From contig NZ_LAVL01000066.1 in the NCBI RefSeq assembly GCF_001083785.1, positions 1 through 44,325 of the forward strand: DNA of 44,325 bases, given 5' to 3'. The notes below the pieces were generated by a model. That model ran no database searches and was not told where the DNA came from. It saw nothing but the letters and a program-made list of their open reading frames with translations. A program made the position numbers and the translations under genes. Shown in pieces: positions 20,037-28,637 of this stretch. The DNA is from Nonomuraea sp. SBT364. Its GTDB lineage: Bacteria; Actinomycetota; Actinomycetes; Streptosporangiales; Streptosporangiaceae. Within the stretch, counting starts at the first letter, position 1. Each line of letters begins with the position of its first letter.

Positions 20037-22157
20037 TCACGCCGGTGGGGCGGTGCGCAGGAGGAGGACGGCGGTGTCGTCCAGGCGCTCCTCGGTGGCG
20101 GGCCCGATGAGCGAGTCCGCCAGGCCGCCCAGGCGCCGGTGGGGCGCCGGGGTGAACCGGGCGGCCAGACCGGCGATGGCCTCGCCCAGGTCCAGACCGG
20201 GCTCCTCGATGAGGCCGTCGGTGTAGAGGGTCAGTACGGAGCCGGGCGGCAGGTCCAGGTCGACGGTGGTGTACTCGGCGCCGGGATCGATGCCGAGCAG
20301 CAGGCCGGGCGGGAGGCCGACCACCCGGGTAGGGGCGCCCGGGCAGCTGATCAGGGGCGGCGGGTGCCCGGCGCAGGCCAGGCACGCGGTGCGCCTGTCG
20401 AGGTCGAGCGTGAGATACAGGCAGCTCGTGAAGCGGTCGGGAGCGAGTTCGGCCATCAGGCGGTTGGTGTGCGCGAGCACCTCGCCACAGGTGGCCCCGG
20501 TGGTGCTGTGGGTGCGGATGGCGGTGCGCACCTGGCCCATGAGGGCGGCGGCGGTCATGTCGTGACCTTGCACGTCGCCGATGACGGCCGCCGCCTCGGT
20601 GTCGCTGAGACGGATCAGGTCGTAGAAGTCGCCGCCGATGTCCATGCCGGGCGTGGCGGGCACGTATCGGGCGGTCACCTCCAGGCCGGGGATCTCGGGC
20701 AGGGTGTGCGGCAGTAGGCTCGCCTGCATGGACTGGGCGAGCTGGTGCTTGTTGTCGTAGAGCCAGGCCCGCTCGAACGCCTGCGCTATCAGCCCGCCGA
20801 GCGCGGTGAACGCCGCCCGCTCATCGCCGCTGAACCGGTGCGTGCGATCGAAGGCCAGCACGCAGGTGCCGATGGGGCGTCCCGAGGTGACCAGCGACAG
20901 CACCGCCCAGGCCTCCATGGTGGCGGCGTCGGGCAGGTCCGGGTAGGCGCGGTAGAGCTCGTCCCGGGTGGCGTAGAACGACGGCTTGGCCGGGTCGTGG
21001 TCGGCGGTCGGGCTGACCTGGCGCAGCGCCGGGCGGCCGTCGAACTCCTCGATCAGCTCCCGGCTGTACCCGCGTGCGGCGACCACGCGCATGCGGCCGC
21101 TCTCCCAGGTGAGGATGGCCAGCGCCTGGGCGCCGTAGACCGGCACGACGTGGTCGGCCACGAGGTCGATCACGTCCTGCGCGCTCATCGCCCGCGCCAG
21201 GCTGACGGCCAGGTGCAGCATCTCGTGAAGCCCGGCAGTGCGCAGCGGCCGGTCCCCGTCGCCGACCGGCGCCCGCGGGGTGGCCTCGGCCGGTGTGATG
21301 CGCAGGGTCATCCCGGGCACGCTCGGATACCACTGCAGCGACAGGTGGCTGCCGTCGGGGCGGCGGGCGGTGAACCGCGTGGCCTGATGGCTGATGACCG
21401 CGGAACGGTACTGATCTTCATGGACCGGGTCGTCCAGCCAGGGCACGGCCGCGGCGAGCCGCCGCCCCACCAGCTCCGACGGCGACACGTCGAGCAGCCG
21501 CGCGCCCTGCGCGGTGACGAAGGCCACGCGCGCCTCGGCGTCCAGATGGCAGTAGCCCTCCGGCAGGGAGTCGAGGGATCTCAGCGCGGCCGGCCCGGCG
21601 CGCGGATCGCGATGGTGGGCTCCGACCGGGTCCAGGATGCGCGGCTGGTCCCCCGCGGTGATCGGGCGCCCCCGCTCGCTCGCCCGGCGCAGCAGGTCAC
21701 CCATGATGCCGCAGCTGTCCTCGATGACCTTGCGCTGGCGTGCGGTGAGGCCGGCCGCGTGACCCGCCGGCCACGCGAGCGTGAGCCCGCCCCAGACGGC
21801 GCCCCCGGAGCTGAGCGGAGCGGTCGCCAGGGCGAAAGGGTAGGGCAGCGTCAGCGACACCCCCGGGCACTCCCGGGCCAGGGACTCCCGGTCGCCGAAC
21901 CACATCAGCCGCCGCTCCCGCACCGACATCGAGATCGGCACGGGGTCGTCGGTCCTGATCCTGGCCCACACGCGGGCGATGGCGACCGGGAGGCCCATGG
22001 TCGACACCATCCGCAGCGCCCGGCGGCTCTCGTCGAGCACGTACACGATGCCGATGTGGGCCCCCGCGTCGAAGACGGCTTCGATCAGCGCCTCGTCCAG
22101 GCGTGACGACACGTTCGCCGCACCCGGGGCCGAGCCGCCGCCATCTCGCCGCGTCAC
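20037..22157 (-). CDS. SpoIIE/PP2C-family phosphatase with GAF-PAS-GAF sensor region
   Basis: A protein of about 706 residues. The first GAF-like domain (~15-165) is followed by a PAS domain (~195-300: SLPEGYCHLDAEARVAFVTAQGARLLDVSPSELVGR). A second GAF (~315-470) and a PP2C/SpoIIE phosphatase domain (~480-700) complete it, the latter with MDIGGDFYDLIRL, IGDVQGHDMTAAALMGQ, TLYTDGLIEEPG and LDDTAVLLL metal motifs. This class dephosphorylates anti-anti-sigma factors in partner-switching; no partner kinase or STAS gene is nearby. I prefer GTG 22157. GTG 22268 would add 37 residues from an AT-richer stretch that looks intergenic, without a clear ribosome site. Confidence 0.87.
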   Translation of the reverse strand: MTRRDGGGSAPGAANVSSRLDEALIEAVFDAGAHIGIVYVLDESRRALRMVSTMGLPVAIARVWARIRTDDPVPISMSVRERRLMWFGDRESLARECPGVSLTLPYPFALATAPLSSGGAVWGGLTLAWPAGHAAGLTARQRKVIEDSCGIMGDLLRRASERGRPITAGDQPRILDPVGAHHRDPRAGPAALRSLDSLPEGYCHLDAEARVAFVTAQGARLLDVSPSELVGRRLAAAVPWLDDPVHEDQYRSAVISHQATRFTARRPDGSHLSLQWYPSVPGMTLRITPAEATPRAPVGDGDRPLRTAGLHEMLHLAVSLARAMSAQDVIDLVADHVVPVYGAQALAILTWESGRMRVVAARGYSRELIEEFDGRPALRQVSPTADHDPAKPSFYATRDELYRAYPDLPDAATMEAWAVLSLVTSGRPIGTCVLAFDRTHRFSGDERAAFTALGGLIAQAFERAWLYDNKHQLAQSMQASLLPHTLPEIPGLEVTARYVPATPGMDIGGDFYDLIRLSDTEAAAVIGDVQGHDMTAAALMGQVRTAIRTHSTTGATCGEVLAHTNRLMAELAPDRFTSCLYLTLDLDRRTACLACAGHPPPLISCPGAPTRVVGLPPGLLLGIDPGAEYTTVDLDLPPGSVLTLYTDGLIEEPGLDLGEAIAGLAARFTPAPHRRLGGLADSLIGPATEERLDDTAVLLLRTAPPA

Positions 22158-22344
22158 GGCCCGCCGGACTCCCGAACCGGGAGCTGAACAGGCGAACTCC
22201 ACCACATATCGCCAGATTAGGGGGATGCGGGCATTGAGCTTCTTAACGCCAGGTTCGGATTCACCCACGAACCGGACGGCGCGGAACCTTCGTGAGCCCC
22301 TCCACGGCCAGCTGGTCCCTCCCTCGGCTCGCTAGCATGGGACG

Positions 22345-23301
22345 GTGCGAACGTTCAGGCACGGTGCGGCCGTTTGGGGTGTCGCGTGCCCGCGGCGGCC
22401 CAGCCGGGTGGCCGGTGTCATGATGGCCGGGTTCCGGGTCCATGACCTGAACGCGCTCCGCATGGTCCCGCACCCGGCCGTGACGCTGCTCCTCGACTTC
22501 GGCGCCGGTTCGCCCGTCGTGGACGAGGGCGCCGGGCGGCAGCAGCGGGGAAGTGTCGTCGCCGGGCCCGGGATCGGCTCCCGCGGCGCGGTCTGGGCGC
22601 GAGGCGAGAACGTCGAGTGCTTGCAGGTGCGCCTGTCCCCGGTGATCGCCCGCGGCGTCCTGGACGTCTCCCCCGCCGACCTCGACGGCGCCGTCGTGTC
22701 CCTGGGCGACCTGTGGGGCCGGGAGGCGTCCCGGATCCGCGAGCGGCTGAGCGACGTCTCGTCGTGGCAGGACCGCTTCGCGCTGACCGACGCGCTGCTC
22801 GCCCGCCGGCATGAGGTGGCGCCGCCGGTGGACCCGGAGGTGGCCTGGGCCTGGCGCCGGATCGCCGGCAGCCGTGGCCTGGCCCGGGTCGACGAACTCG
22901 CGGCCGAGATCGGATGGAGCCGCAAACGGCTGTGGACCCGGTTCCGCTCGCAGCTCGGCCTGCCCCCCAAGCGCGCCTCGATGCTGGTCCGCTTCGACCA
23001 TGCCGCCCACCGCCTGGTCGCGGGTGAGAGCGCGGCCCGGGTCGCGGCCGACGCCGGCTACACCGACCAGTCCCACCTGCACCGCGACGTCATGGCGTGC
23101 ACCGGGGCGACCCCCGCGACCGTGGCCCGCGAGCCGTTTCTCGCCGTCGATGACATCGCCTGGCCTTGTTCGCCGGCCTCGACGCAGAACTCGTCGCCCT
23201 CGGGGCCGGCCGTCACGACCCAGCCGCCGGGGGTGGCGTCCCGGCGGTCGTCCACGGCGCGGGCGCCCAGCGCTTCGAGCCGGGCGATCTCCGCATCCTG
23301 A
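22345..23301 (+). CDS. AraC-family regulator with an abnormal C-terminal extension
   Basis: The 318-residue frame begins with the family's N-terminal sensor pattern (MRTFRHGAAVWGVACP...VMMAGFRVHDLN...AVTLLLDFG). It ends with an AraC double HTH at about 185-265 (VDELAAEIGWSRKRLWTRFRSQLGLPPKRAS...AADAGYTDQSHLHRD). Normal sequence stops near FLAVDDIAWP (residue ~273). The last 45 residues are low-complexity and antisense to a glyoxalase remnant, so the natural stop seems lost. GTG 22345 lies 6 nt after TAGCAT, implying a leaderless mRNA. The regulator may still work, since the extension follows the HTH. Confidence 0.8.
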   Translation: MRTFRHGAAVWGVACPRRPSRVAGVMMAGFRVHDLNALRMVPHPAVTLLLDFGAGSPVVDEGAGRQQRGSVVAGPGIGSRGAVWARGENVECLQVRLSPVIARGVLDVSPADLDGAVVSLGDLWGREASRIRERLSDVSSWQDRFALTDALLARRHEVAPPVDPEVAWAWRRIAGSRGLARVDELAAEIGWSRKRLWTRFRSQLGLPPKRASMLVRFDHAAHRLVAGESAARVAADAGYTDQSHLHRDVMACTGATPATVAREPFLAVDDIAWPCSPASTQNSSPSGPAVTTQPPGVASRRSSTARAPSASSRAISAS

Positions 23302-23340
23302 GATCCGTCCTGAGGCACGGGATCGAGGACCTGCTCATGT
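23160..23340 (-). pseudogene. Glyoxalase/VOC-family protein, C-terminal remnant
   Basis: Minus-strand translation gives DAEIARLEALGARAVDDRR...WVVTAGPEGDEFCVE, the characteristic end of actinobacterial VOC (glyoxalase-like) proteins. The N-terminal half is absent and the frame has no stop at the usual place, running on antisense into the AraC gene. It seems that a deletion joined the 3' ends of two convergent genes. Not expected to be functional. Confidence 0.65.
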
Positions 23341-23439
23341 GCGGCCTCCCGCGCCGAGCGCAACCCTCGGCCGAGCCTCGCACGGGGCGCCGGGACGGAG
23401 CAACCGGCTGGAACCCCTTCTCGGCGTTCCCGGCACGTC

Positions 23440-24663
23440 TCAAGACCTGCCGGGCCGGGAGAAGTCGCGGCTGGTGGGGACCAGGGCCGCCGCGGCGGGC
23501 GCGAGGAAGCACACCAGCGCGCAGCCGGCCAGGACCGGCCGCCAGCCGAAGGCGTCGATGGCGGGGGCGAGGAAGGCGAGGCCGACGGGGGCCAGGCCGT
23601 AGGAGACGAGGAAGTCGAGGGAGGACACCCGGGCGAGCAGCCGCGGCTCCACCTCGCGCTGGGTGGCGGTGAACCAGGGCACGTTGAACACCTCGATGCC
23701 CAGCCCGGCCAGCGCGTACGCCCCGAACACCGCCACCGGGTGCACCGGCAGCAGCAGGCTGAGCGGCGCGAACCCGTACAACGCCAGGCCCGCCAGCGCG
23801 ACCCGGCCCTGGGCGCGCGGCCGCCACCGGGCCACGAGCAGCGCCCCGGCGAGCGCGCCGAGGGTGTAGGCGGTGAGCGCCGCCGCGAGCACCGCCTCCG
23901 TGCCGTAGCGGTCACGGCTGACCAGCGGGAGCGCCACGCCGGTGGCGGAGTAGCCGGTGAAGATGACGGCGGCCAGAGCGCCCAGGCCGGCCAGGAACCA
24001 GGGGTGCCGCCGCGCCTCGCGCACGCCTTCGCCGAACTCGCGGAAGAACCGCGTGCCCTCCCCCGCGCCCGCCGCCGCGGGCGGGCCCGGGGGCGGCAGC
24101 AGCGCGGCGGCCAGCCACAACAGCCCGGTGCCGACCAGCAGCGACCGGGTGTCTAGGACGACCGCCAGCAACGCCGTGCCCGCCGGCGCGGCCAGCGTGG
24201 TGACGCGCACGGCCAGCGTCATGGCGGCGTTGGCCTGCCGGCGGCGGCCGGCGTCGACCACTTCGGCGGTGAGCGCCTGGAACGCGGGCCGGCACGCCCC
24301 CTGCCCGGCGCCGACCACCGCCGCCGCCACGGCCATGAGCGGCACCGACCGGCCGAGCCCGAGCGCGAGGAACGGGGTGGCGAGCGCGGCGGCCAGCCCG
24401 GCCCACAGCACGACGGCCCGGCGCGAGTAGCGGTCGGCCAGGACCCCGCTGATCGGCACCGCGAGCAGGAAGCCCACGGTGCGGGTGGCCAGCACGATCC
24501 CGAGACCGGCCGCGGTGAGCCCGCGGTCCAGCACGGCGAGCCCCAGCACGAAGGGCAGCGCCCAGGTCGCCAGTCCCGAGGCCGTGGTGCCGCACCAGAG
24601 CTGGACGAAGCGCCTCTCGCGCAGGATGGACCGCGCGCCCCGTGCCGCCGCCGGCCCGGTCAC
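23440..24663 (-). CDS. MFS transporter (EntS-like MFS_3 type)
   Basis: The 407-residue protein has about twelve membrane helices and the MFS loop motif GVLADRYSRRAVVLWAG (~77-93). The sequence pattern (LRERRFVQLWCGTTASGLATWALPFVLGLAV) is that of the MFS_3 group, which includes siderophore exporters. It starts at GTG 24663 overlapping the stop of the chelate-binding lipoprotein gene (GTGA), so it is the last gene of the uptake operon. A role in exporting or recycling the chelator fits, but is inference. Confidence 0.87.
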   Translation of the reverse strand: MTGPAAARGARSILRERRFVQLWCGTTASGLATWALPFVLGLAVLDRGLTAAGLGIVLATRTVGFLLAVPISGVLADRYSRRAVVLWAGLAAALATPFLALGLGRSVPLMAVAAAVVGAGQGACRPAFQALTAEVVDAGRRRQANAAMTLAVRVTTLAAPAGTALLAVVLDTRSLLVGTGLLWLAAALLPPPGPPAAAGAGEGTRFFREFGEGVREARRHPWFLAGLGALAAVIFTGYSATGVALPLVSRDRYGTEAVLAAALTAYTLGALAGALLVARWRPRAQGRVALAGLALYGFAPLSLLLPVHPVAVFGAYALAGLGIEVFNVPWFTATQREVEPRLLARVSSLDFLVSYGLAPVGLAFLAPAIDAFGWRPVLAGCALVCFLAPAAAALVPTSRDFSRPGRS

Positions 24664-25640
24664 TTCCGGAGTTCGCGCAGGTAGGCGGCGAACCCCTCCA
24701 GGCCGTCGATGTTGCGCGGCCCGCTGATGCCCTCGTTGTAGTCGAGGATGTGGAAGCGGTCGTTGACCACGGCGGGCAGCTTGCTGGTGGCGGGGAACTC
24801 CTTGAGGAACTTGATCTTCTCGGCGGCGGGTTTGTCCCCGTAGTCGAGGATGACGATGACCTCCGGCTTGGCCTGGACCACGGCCTCCCAGGTGACCTCG
24901 CTCCAGCGGGCGTCCAGGTCACCGAAGATGTTCCTGCCGCCGGCGAAGCGGATGATGTCGGTGGGCGGCACCTGGCCGCCGGCGGTGAACGGCTTGTCGG
25001 TGCCCGAGTCGTACAGGAAGACGGAGAGCGGGTCGCCCTTGGGCGCCCGGGCCCGGACCGCCTCGACGCGCTCACGATACGCGGCGACCAGGGCCCGGGC
25101 CCTGTCCTCCACGCCGAAGATCTTGCCGAGGCGTTCGAGGTCGGTGTAGAGCGCCTCGAACGGCGTGACCCGCTCGGGATGGCCGGGGTAGCTGAAGCAC
25201 GACTCGGTGTGCATGAAGCTCTGGATCTTCAGCCCGTCGAGGATCTCGGGGGTGATGCCGCGCTGGTCGCTGAAGCCGGAACGCCACCCGGCGACCACGA
25301 AGTCGGCCTTGGCGTCCACGACGAGCTCGCGGTTGAGCAGGTCGTCGCCGAGGAACTCGACCTTGGCGTACTCGGCCGCCCACGGCGACTCCTCGACGGG
25401 CGGGTTGGCCGGCGGCATCACGTAGCCGTGCACGTGCCCGGTGAGCCCGAGGGCGAACATCTTGTCCGCGCTGCCGCCCTCGTAGACGACCGCGCGCCGC
25501 GGAGTGGTGTACTCGACGTCCTGCCCGCATCTCTTGACCGTCACCTTGCGGGCGGCGGCGCCGCCCTCCTGCACCTGCGCGCCGCATCCGGTGAGCAGGA
25601 GCGCGCCCGCCGCGAGCGCGGCGAGGGTACGTGATCTCAC
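24660..25640 (-). CDS. Iron-siderophore-type ABC transporter substrate-binding lipoprotein
   Basis: The 326-residue precursor has a lipoprotein signal with lipobox LLTGC (Cys19), so the mature protein is anchored outside the membrane. The FepB/BtuF-like fold shows two lobes: YTTPRRAVVYEGGSADKMFALGL, EILDGLKIQSFMHTESCFSY, and in the second lobe RNIFGDLDARWSEVTWEAVVQAKPEVIVIL. It should deliver a metal chelate to the FecCD permease encoded upstream. GTG 25640 follows GAAGGAAA and overlaps the ATPase stop (GTGA). Ligand could be an iron siderophore or, given the Fur/Zur-type box, a zinc chelate. Confidence 0.9.
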   Translation of the reverse strand: MRSRTLAALAAGALLLTGCGAQVQEGGAAARKVTVKRCGQDVEYTTPRRAVVYEGGSADKMFALGLTGHVHGYVMPPANPPVEESPWAAEYAKVEFLGDDLLNRELVVDAKADFVVAGWRSGFSDQRGITPEILDGLKIQSFMHTESCFSYPGHPERVTPFEALYTDLERLGKIFGVEDRARALVAAYRERVEAVRARAPKGDPLSVFLYDSGTDKPFTAGGQVPPTDIIRFAGGRNIFGDLDARWSEVTWEAVVQAKPEVIVILDYGDKPAAEKIKFLKEFPATSKLPAVVNDRFHILDYNEGISGPRNIDGLEGFAAYLRELRK

Positions 25641-26431
25641 GCGTGGTTTCCTTCCATGGTCGTGGCTGAACCCAGGTCGTAGAGCACCTGGGGGACTCCG
25701 GTCAGCGGATGCGGGACGACGCTCACCTCGACGCCGAACGCCTCGCGGAGCAGTTCCGCGGTGAGGACGTCGGCGGGCGGGCCGTACGCCACGAGGGCGC
25801 CGCGGGACAGCACCGCGAGCCGGTCGCACGCGGAGGCGGCGAGGTTGAGGTCGTGCAGGGTGACCAGCACGCTCAGCCCGGCGTCCTTGAGCATCGACAG
25901 CAGCCGGATCTGGTGGTGCAGGTCGAGGTGGTTGGTCGGCTCGTCCAGCACCAGCACCCGCGGCTCCTGCACGAGCGCGCGGGCCACCAGGACCCGCTGG
26001 CGTTCGCCGCCGGACAGCGACAGCACGCCGCGATCGGCCAGGTGGAGCACCTCCATTTGCGCCATGGCCCGGCGGCACAGCTCGCGCTCGCGGGCGCTGA
26101 GCGCCTGGTTGCCGCGCAGGTGGGGGGCGCGGCCGAGGGCGACGATCTCCTCGACGGTGAAGTCGAGGTCCGCCCGTCCCTCCTGCGTGAGGGCGGCGAT
26201 CCTGCGGGCGCTGTCGCGCAGGGGCATCCGCGACAGGTCCTGCCCGTCGATCCGGACGGCGCCGCCCGTCGGGCGCAACGCCCGGTACACGCACCGCAGG
26301 GCCGTCGTCTTGCCCGAGCCGTTGGGCCCGATCAGGCCCACCACCTGCCGCGCCTCCACGGCGAGCGCCAGGTTCTCGACGATGGCGGTCCCGTCCATGG
26401 TCACCGAGAGGTCGTCCAGGATGAGGCTCAT
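25637..26431 (-). CDS. FecE-type ABC transporter ATPase
   Basis: The 264-residue protein has Walker A GPNGSGKT (~36-43), the signature LSGGERQR (~138-145), Walker B VLVLDEPTNHLD (~156-167) and the switch His in VTLHDLNLA (~191). It powers chelate import by the FecCD permease. ATG 26431 lies 2 nt after the permease stop and its own stop overlaps the binding-protein start, so the operon is tightly coupled. Confidence 0.93.
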   Translation of the reverse strand: MSLILDDLSVTMDGTAIVENLALAVEARQVVGLIGPNGSGKTTALRCVYRALRPTGGAVRIDGQDLSRMPLRDSARRIAALTQEGRADLDFTVEEIVALGRAPHLRGNQALSARERELCRRAMAQMEVLHLADRGVLSLSGGERQRVLVARALVQEPRVLVLDEPTNHLDLHHQIRLLSMLKDAGLSVLVTLHDLNLAASACDRLAVLSRGALVAYGPPADVLTAELLREAFGVEVSVVPHPLTGVPQVLYDLGSATTMEGNHA

Positions 26432-26433
26432 CG

Positions 26434-27534
26434 TCAGCGTCCTCCGAACAGGTAGCCGCGGCGGCGCAGCAGCACGACGAACACCGGCACGCCGACCAGC
26501 GCGGTGATCACGCCCAGCGGCAGCTCGCGCGGAGCCACCAGGGTCCTGGCCACCAGGTCGGCCCACACCATGAAGATCGCCCCGGCCAGCGGCGCGACGG
26601 TGAGCACGCGTACGTGGGCCGCGCCCACCCACAGCCGCACCAGGTGCGGCATGACCAGCCCGACGAAGCCGATCGCGCCGCTGACCGCGACCATGGCCCC
26701 GGTCGCCAGCGACGTCAGCACGAACAGGCCCCGGCGGAACCTGACCGTGTCCACGCCCAGGCTGGCGGAGGTCTCGTCGCCCAGCGCGAGCACGTCCAGG
26801 CCGCGTGCGAAGCGGCGCAGCGCCACGGCGGTGACGACGGTGACGACCGCAACGACCGGCAGCGCTCCCCAGGTGGCCGCGCCGAAGCCGCCCATCGACC
26901 AGAACAGCACCGTGCTCGTCGACTCCCCGTCCGGGACGAAGTACACGATGAGGCTCATCACCGCCTGGAACCCGAACGCCATCGCCACCCCCGTGAGCAC
27001 CAGGCGCAGCGGCGTCAGTCCTCCCGCGCCCCGCGAGGCCAGGTAGACCAGCGCGGACACGAGCAGGGCCCCCAGGAAGGCGCCGGCCGAGACCGCGTAG
27101 ATCCCGAAGGCGGTGAGCGCGCCCGTGACGCTGACCAGCACCGCCCCGGCCGAGGCCCCGGACGACACACCGAGGACGAACGGGTCGGCCAGCGCGTTGC
27201 GCACCATCGCCTGGATCGCCACCCCGACCACGCTGAGCCCGGCCCCCACCAGCACCGCCAGGAGCACGCGCGGCGCCCTGACCTGCCAGATGATCTGGTA
27301 CGCGGTGACGTCGCCGGCGGTGATCGAGCCGCCGGTCACGGCCGCCCACAGGAAGCGCAGCGTCTCCCCCGGCGGCACGGTGGCCGCGCCCAGGCCGATC
27401 GCCAGCAGCACCGACACCGCGAGGACGCCGGCCAGCAGCGCGACGATCAGCGGCATCGCGGGCGGCGTGGCGGACGGCGTGGCGGGCGGCGGGTCATCGG
27501 CGTCCGGGACGGCTGCCTCGGGCAACGATCTCAA
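26434..27534 (-). CDS. FecCD-family ABC transporter permease
   Basis: The 366-residue protein has roughly nine or ten membrane helices and FecCD strings VRAPRVLLAVLVGAGLSVVGVAIQAMVRNALADPFVLGVSSGASAGA (around 93-140) and GAIGFVGLVMPHLVRLWVG (~275-293). I chose TTG 27534 because CGGGAG (27546-27541) stands 6 nt before it. A longer in-frame start would read through the Fur/Zur-type box at 27546-27565 and into the divergent gene. It is the first gene of the uptake operon. Confidence 0.9.
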   Translation of the reverse strand: MRSLPEAAVPDADDPPPATPSATPPAMPLIVALLAGVLAVSVLLAIGLGAATVPPGETLRFLWAAVTGGSITAGDVTAYQIIWQVRAPRVLLAVLVGAGLSVVGVAIQAMVRNALADPFVLGVSSGASAGAVLVSVTGALTAFGIYAVSAGAFLGALLVSALVYLASRGAGGLTPLRLVLTGVAMAFGFQAVMSLIVYFVPDGESTSTVLFWSMGGFGAATWGALPVVAVVTVVTAVALRRFARGLDVLALGDETSASLGVDTVRFRRGLFVLTSLATGAMVAVSGAIGFVGLVMPHLVRLWVGAAHVRVLTVAPLAGAIFMVWADLVARTLVAPRELPLGVITALVGVPVFVVLLRRRGYLFGGR

Positions 27535-27545
27535 GAGGTGCTCCC

Positions 27546-27565
27546 GATAATGAGAATCATTTTCA
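27546..27565. promoter_or_regulatory. Fur/Zur-type metal box upstream of the uptake operon
   Basis: GATAATGAGAATCATTTTC (27546-27564) matches 17 of 19 positions of the classical Fur box. The inner TGAGAATCATTTTCA (27551-27565) fits the 7-1-7 pattern TGA-x-AAT-x-ATT-x-TCA exactly. Both Fur and actinobacterial Zur use this pattern. It overlaps the ribosome-site region of the permease gene and lies 58 bp before the divergent gene. Confidence 0.85.
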
Positions 27566-27622
27566 TAGACCGTATCATCACAAATGCCCCACGCGTCCCC
27601 CCTGGTCGGCGAGAATGCGGGC

Positions 27623-28618
27623 GTGATCCTCAACCTCGTCCTCGCGTTGTCGCTCTCCATCGCTCCGGTGCCCAAGTGGGAGAGGACCTCGTCCGACAGC
27701 TCCGCCTTCCTGATGAAGAATCATGAGATCGACGGCGGCCTGGCCATCGCTCTCGACTGGGAGAAGCGGGCCGTCTGGCGCATGATGCGCTGGACGGGCC
27801 GGACCTGGCGCACCATGGCCACCCCGGCCGCCTTCGCGCGCGCCGAGAACGCCGAGATCAGCCGCTCGTGGGCGTTCGCCGGCAAGGACGACGCGATCCA
27901 CGCCTGGCAGATCTCCGGGACGCGCTGGACAGATCATCCGATCCGGCGGGCGGGCCGGTTGGTGGACGCCGCCGTGGCCGCCGGGGACGAGGTGTGGGTC
28001 GCGGGCACGGGCAAGCGCGCCTGGCAGTGGGACGGCGTGACGTGGCACCGGCGGGACACGCCTCGCTCCGCCGCCCGGATGCTCGCGGCGGGCCGCGCCG
28101 GCATCTGGGCGCTGAGCGCCGATCGCCGCACCCCGATGCACTGGGACGGCACCCAGTGGACGCAGACGGCGCTGCCGGGCGGCAAGCTGCCGCCTCCCCC
28201 CGAGGACGGCATCTCCGGAGAATGCGGCACCACGTGGACCGAACCCGCCGTGGAGATCACCGACTGGGCCGCCGACGCCACCGGCGGCGTCTGGGCCTCG
28301 GCCGAGGTCCGCTCGCACGCCGCCAGGTGCGTGGGGCACGTGTACGTCACGCTCAAGGCCCTCGCGCTGCACTGGGACGGCGTGCGGTGGCGGCGGCTGA
28401 GCCCGCCCGTCAAGCTGGACCGGCTGGAGCACGTGGCCACCGACACCTCCGGCGCCGTGTGGTTCGGCTCCGCCGACCGGCCCGAGCTGGTGTACCGCGA
28501 GGACGCGTGGCAGCCGATCAAGGCGCCGCGCGGGCTGGAGACGACGGAGGAGATGGGCCCGACGGCGGACGGCCGCGGCATCTGGGTGTGGGCCGGCAGG
28601 ATCTACCGGCTGTCGTGA
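27623..28618 (+). CDS. Secreted repeat protein, probably beta-propeller-like, function unknown
   Basis: The 331-residue precursor starts with a short signal (MILNLVLALSLSIAPVP). The rest contains at least five W-x-W/x-x-G-x-x-W repeats about 30-60 residues apart: MRWTGRTW, WQISGTRW, WQWDGVTW, MHWDGTQW, LHWDGVRW. Each is followed by hydrophobic strand segments such as GIWALSADR and AVWFGSADRP. This suggests a beta-propeller of Kelch or photosynthesis-system-assembly style. GTG 27623 lies 6 nt after GAGAAT, so the mRNA may be leaderless. Two Cys (near 207 and 238) could pair. It is divergent from the metal-uptake operon, across the metal box. Confidence 0.65.
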   Translation: MILNLVLALSLSIAPVPKWERTSSDSSAFLMKNHEIDGGLAIALDWEKRAVWRMMRWTGRTWRTMATPAAFARAENAEISRSWAFAGKDDAIHAWQISGTRWTDHPIRRAGRLVDAAVAAGDEVWVAGTGKRAWQWDGVTWHRRDTPRSAARMLAAGRAGIWALSADRRTPMHWDGTQWTQTALPGGKLPPPPEDGISGECGTTWTEPAVEITDWAADATGGVWASAEVRSHAARCVGHVYVTLKALALHWDGVRWRRLSPPVKLDRLEHVATDTSGAVWFGSADRPELVYREDAWQPIKAPRGLETTEEMGPTADGRGIWVWAGRIYRLS

Positions 28619-28637
28619 CCGGTCCCGGCGGACGGGA

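Noticed and set aside
22157..22268. Extra N-terminus for the SpoIIE-type phosphatase from GTG 22268
   Set aside because: AT-richer, with no ribosome site and no family similarity; treated as probable promoter region, though not excluded.
27535..27675. Longer N-terminus for the FecCD permease
   Set aside because: It would translate through the metal box and overlap the divergent gene. TTG 27534 has a good ribosome site.
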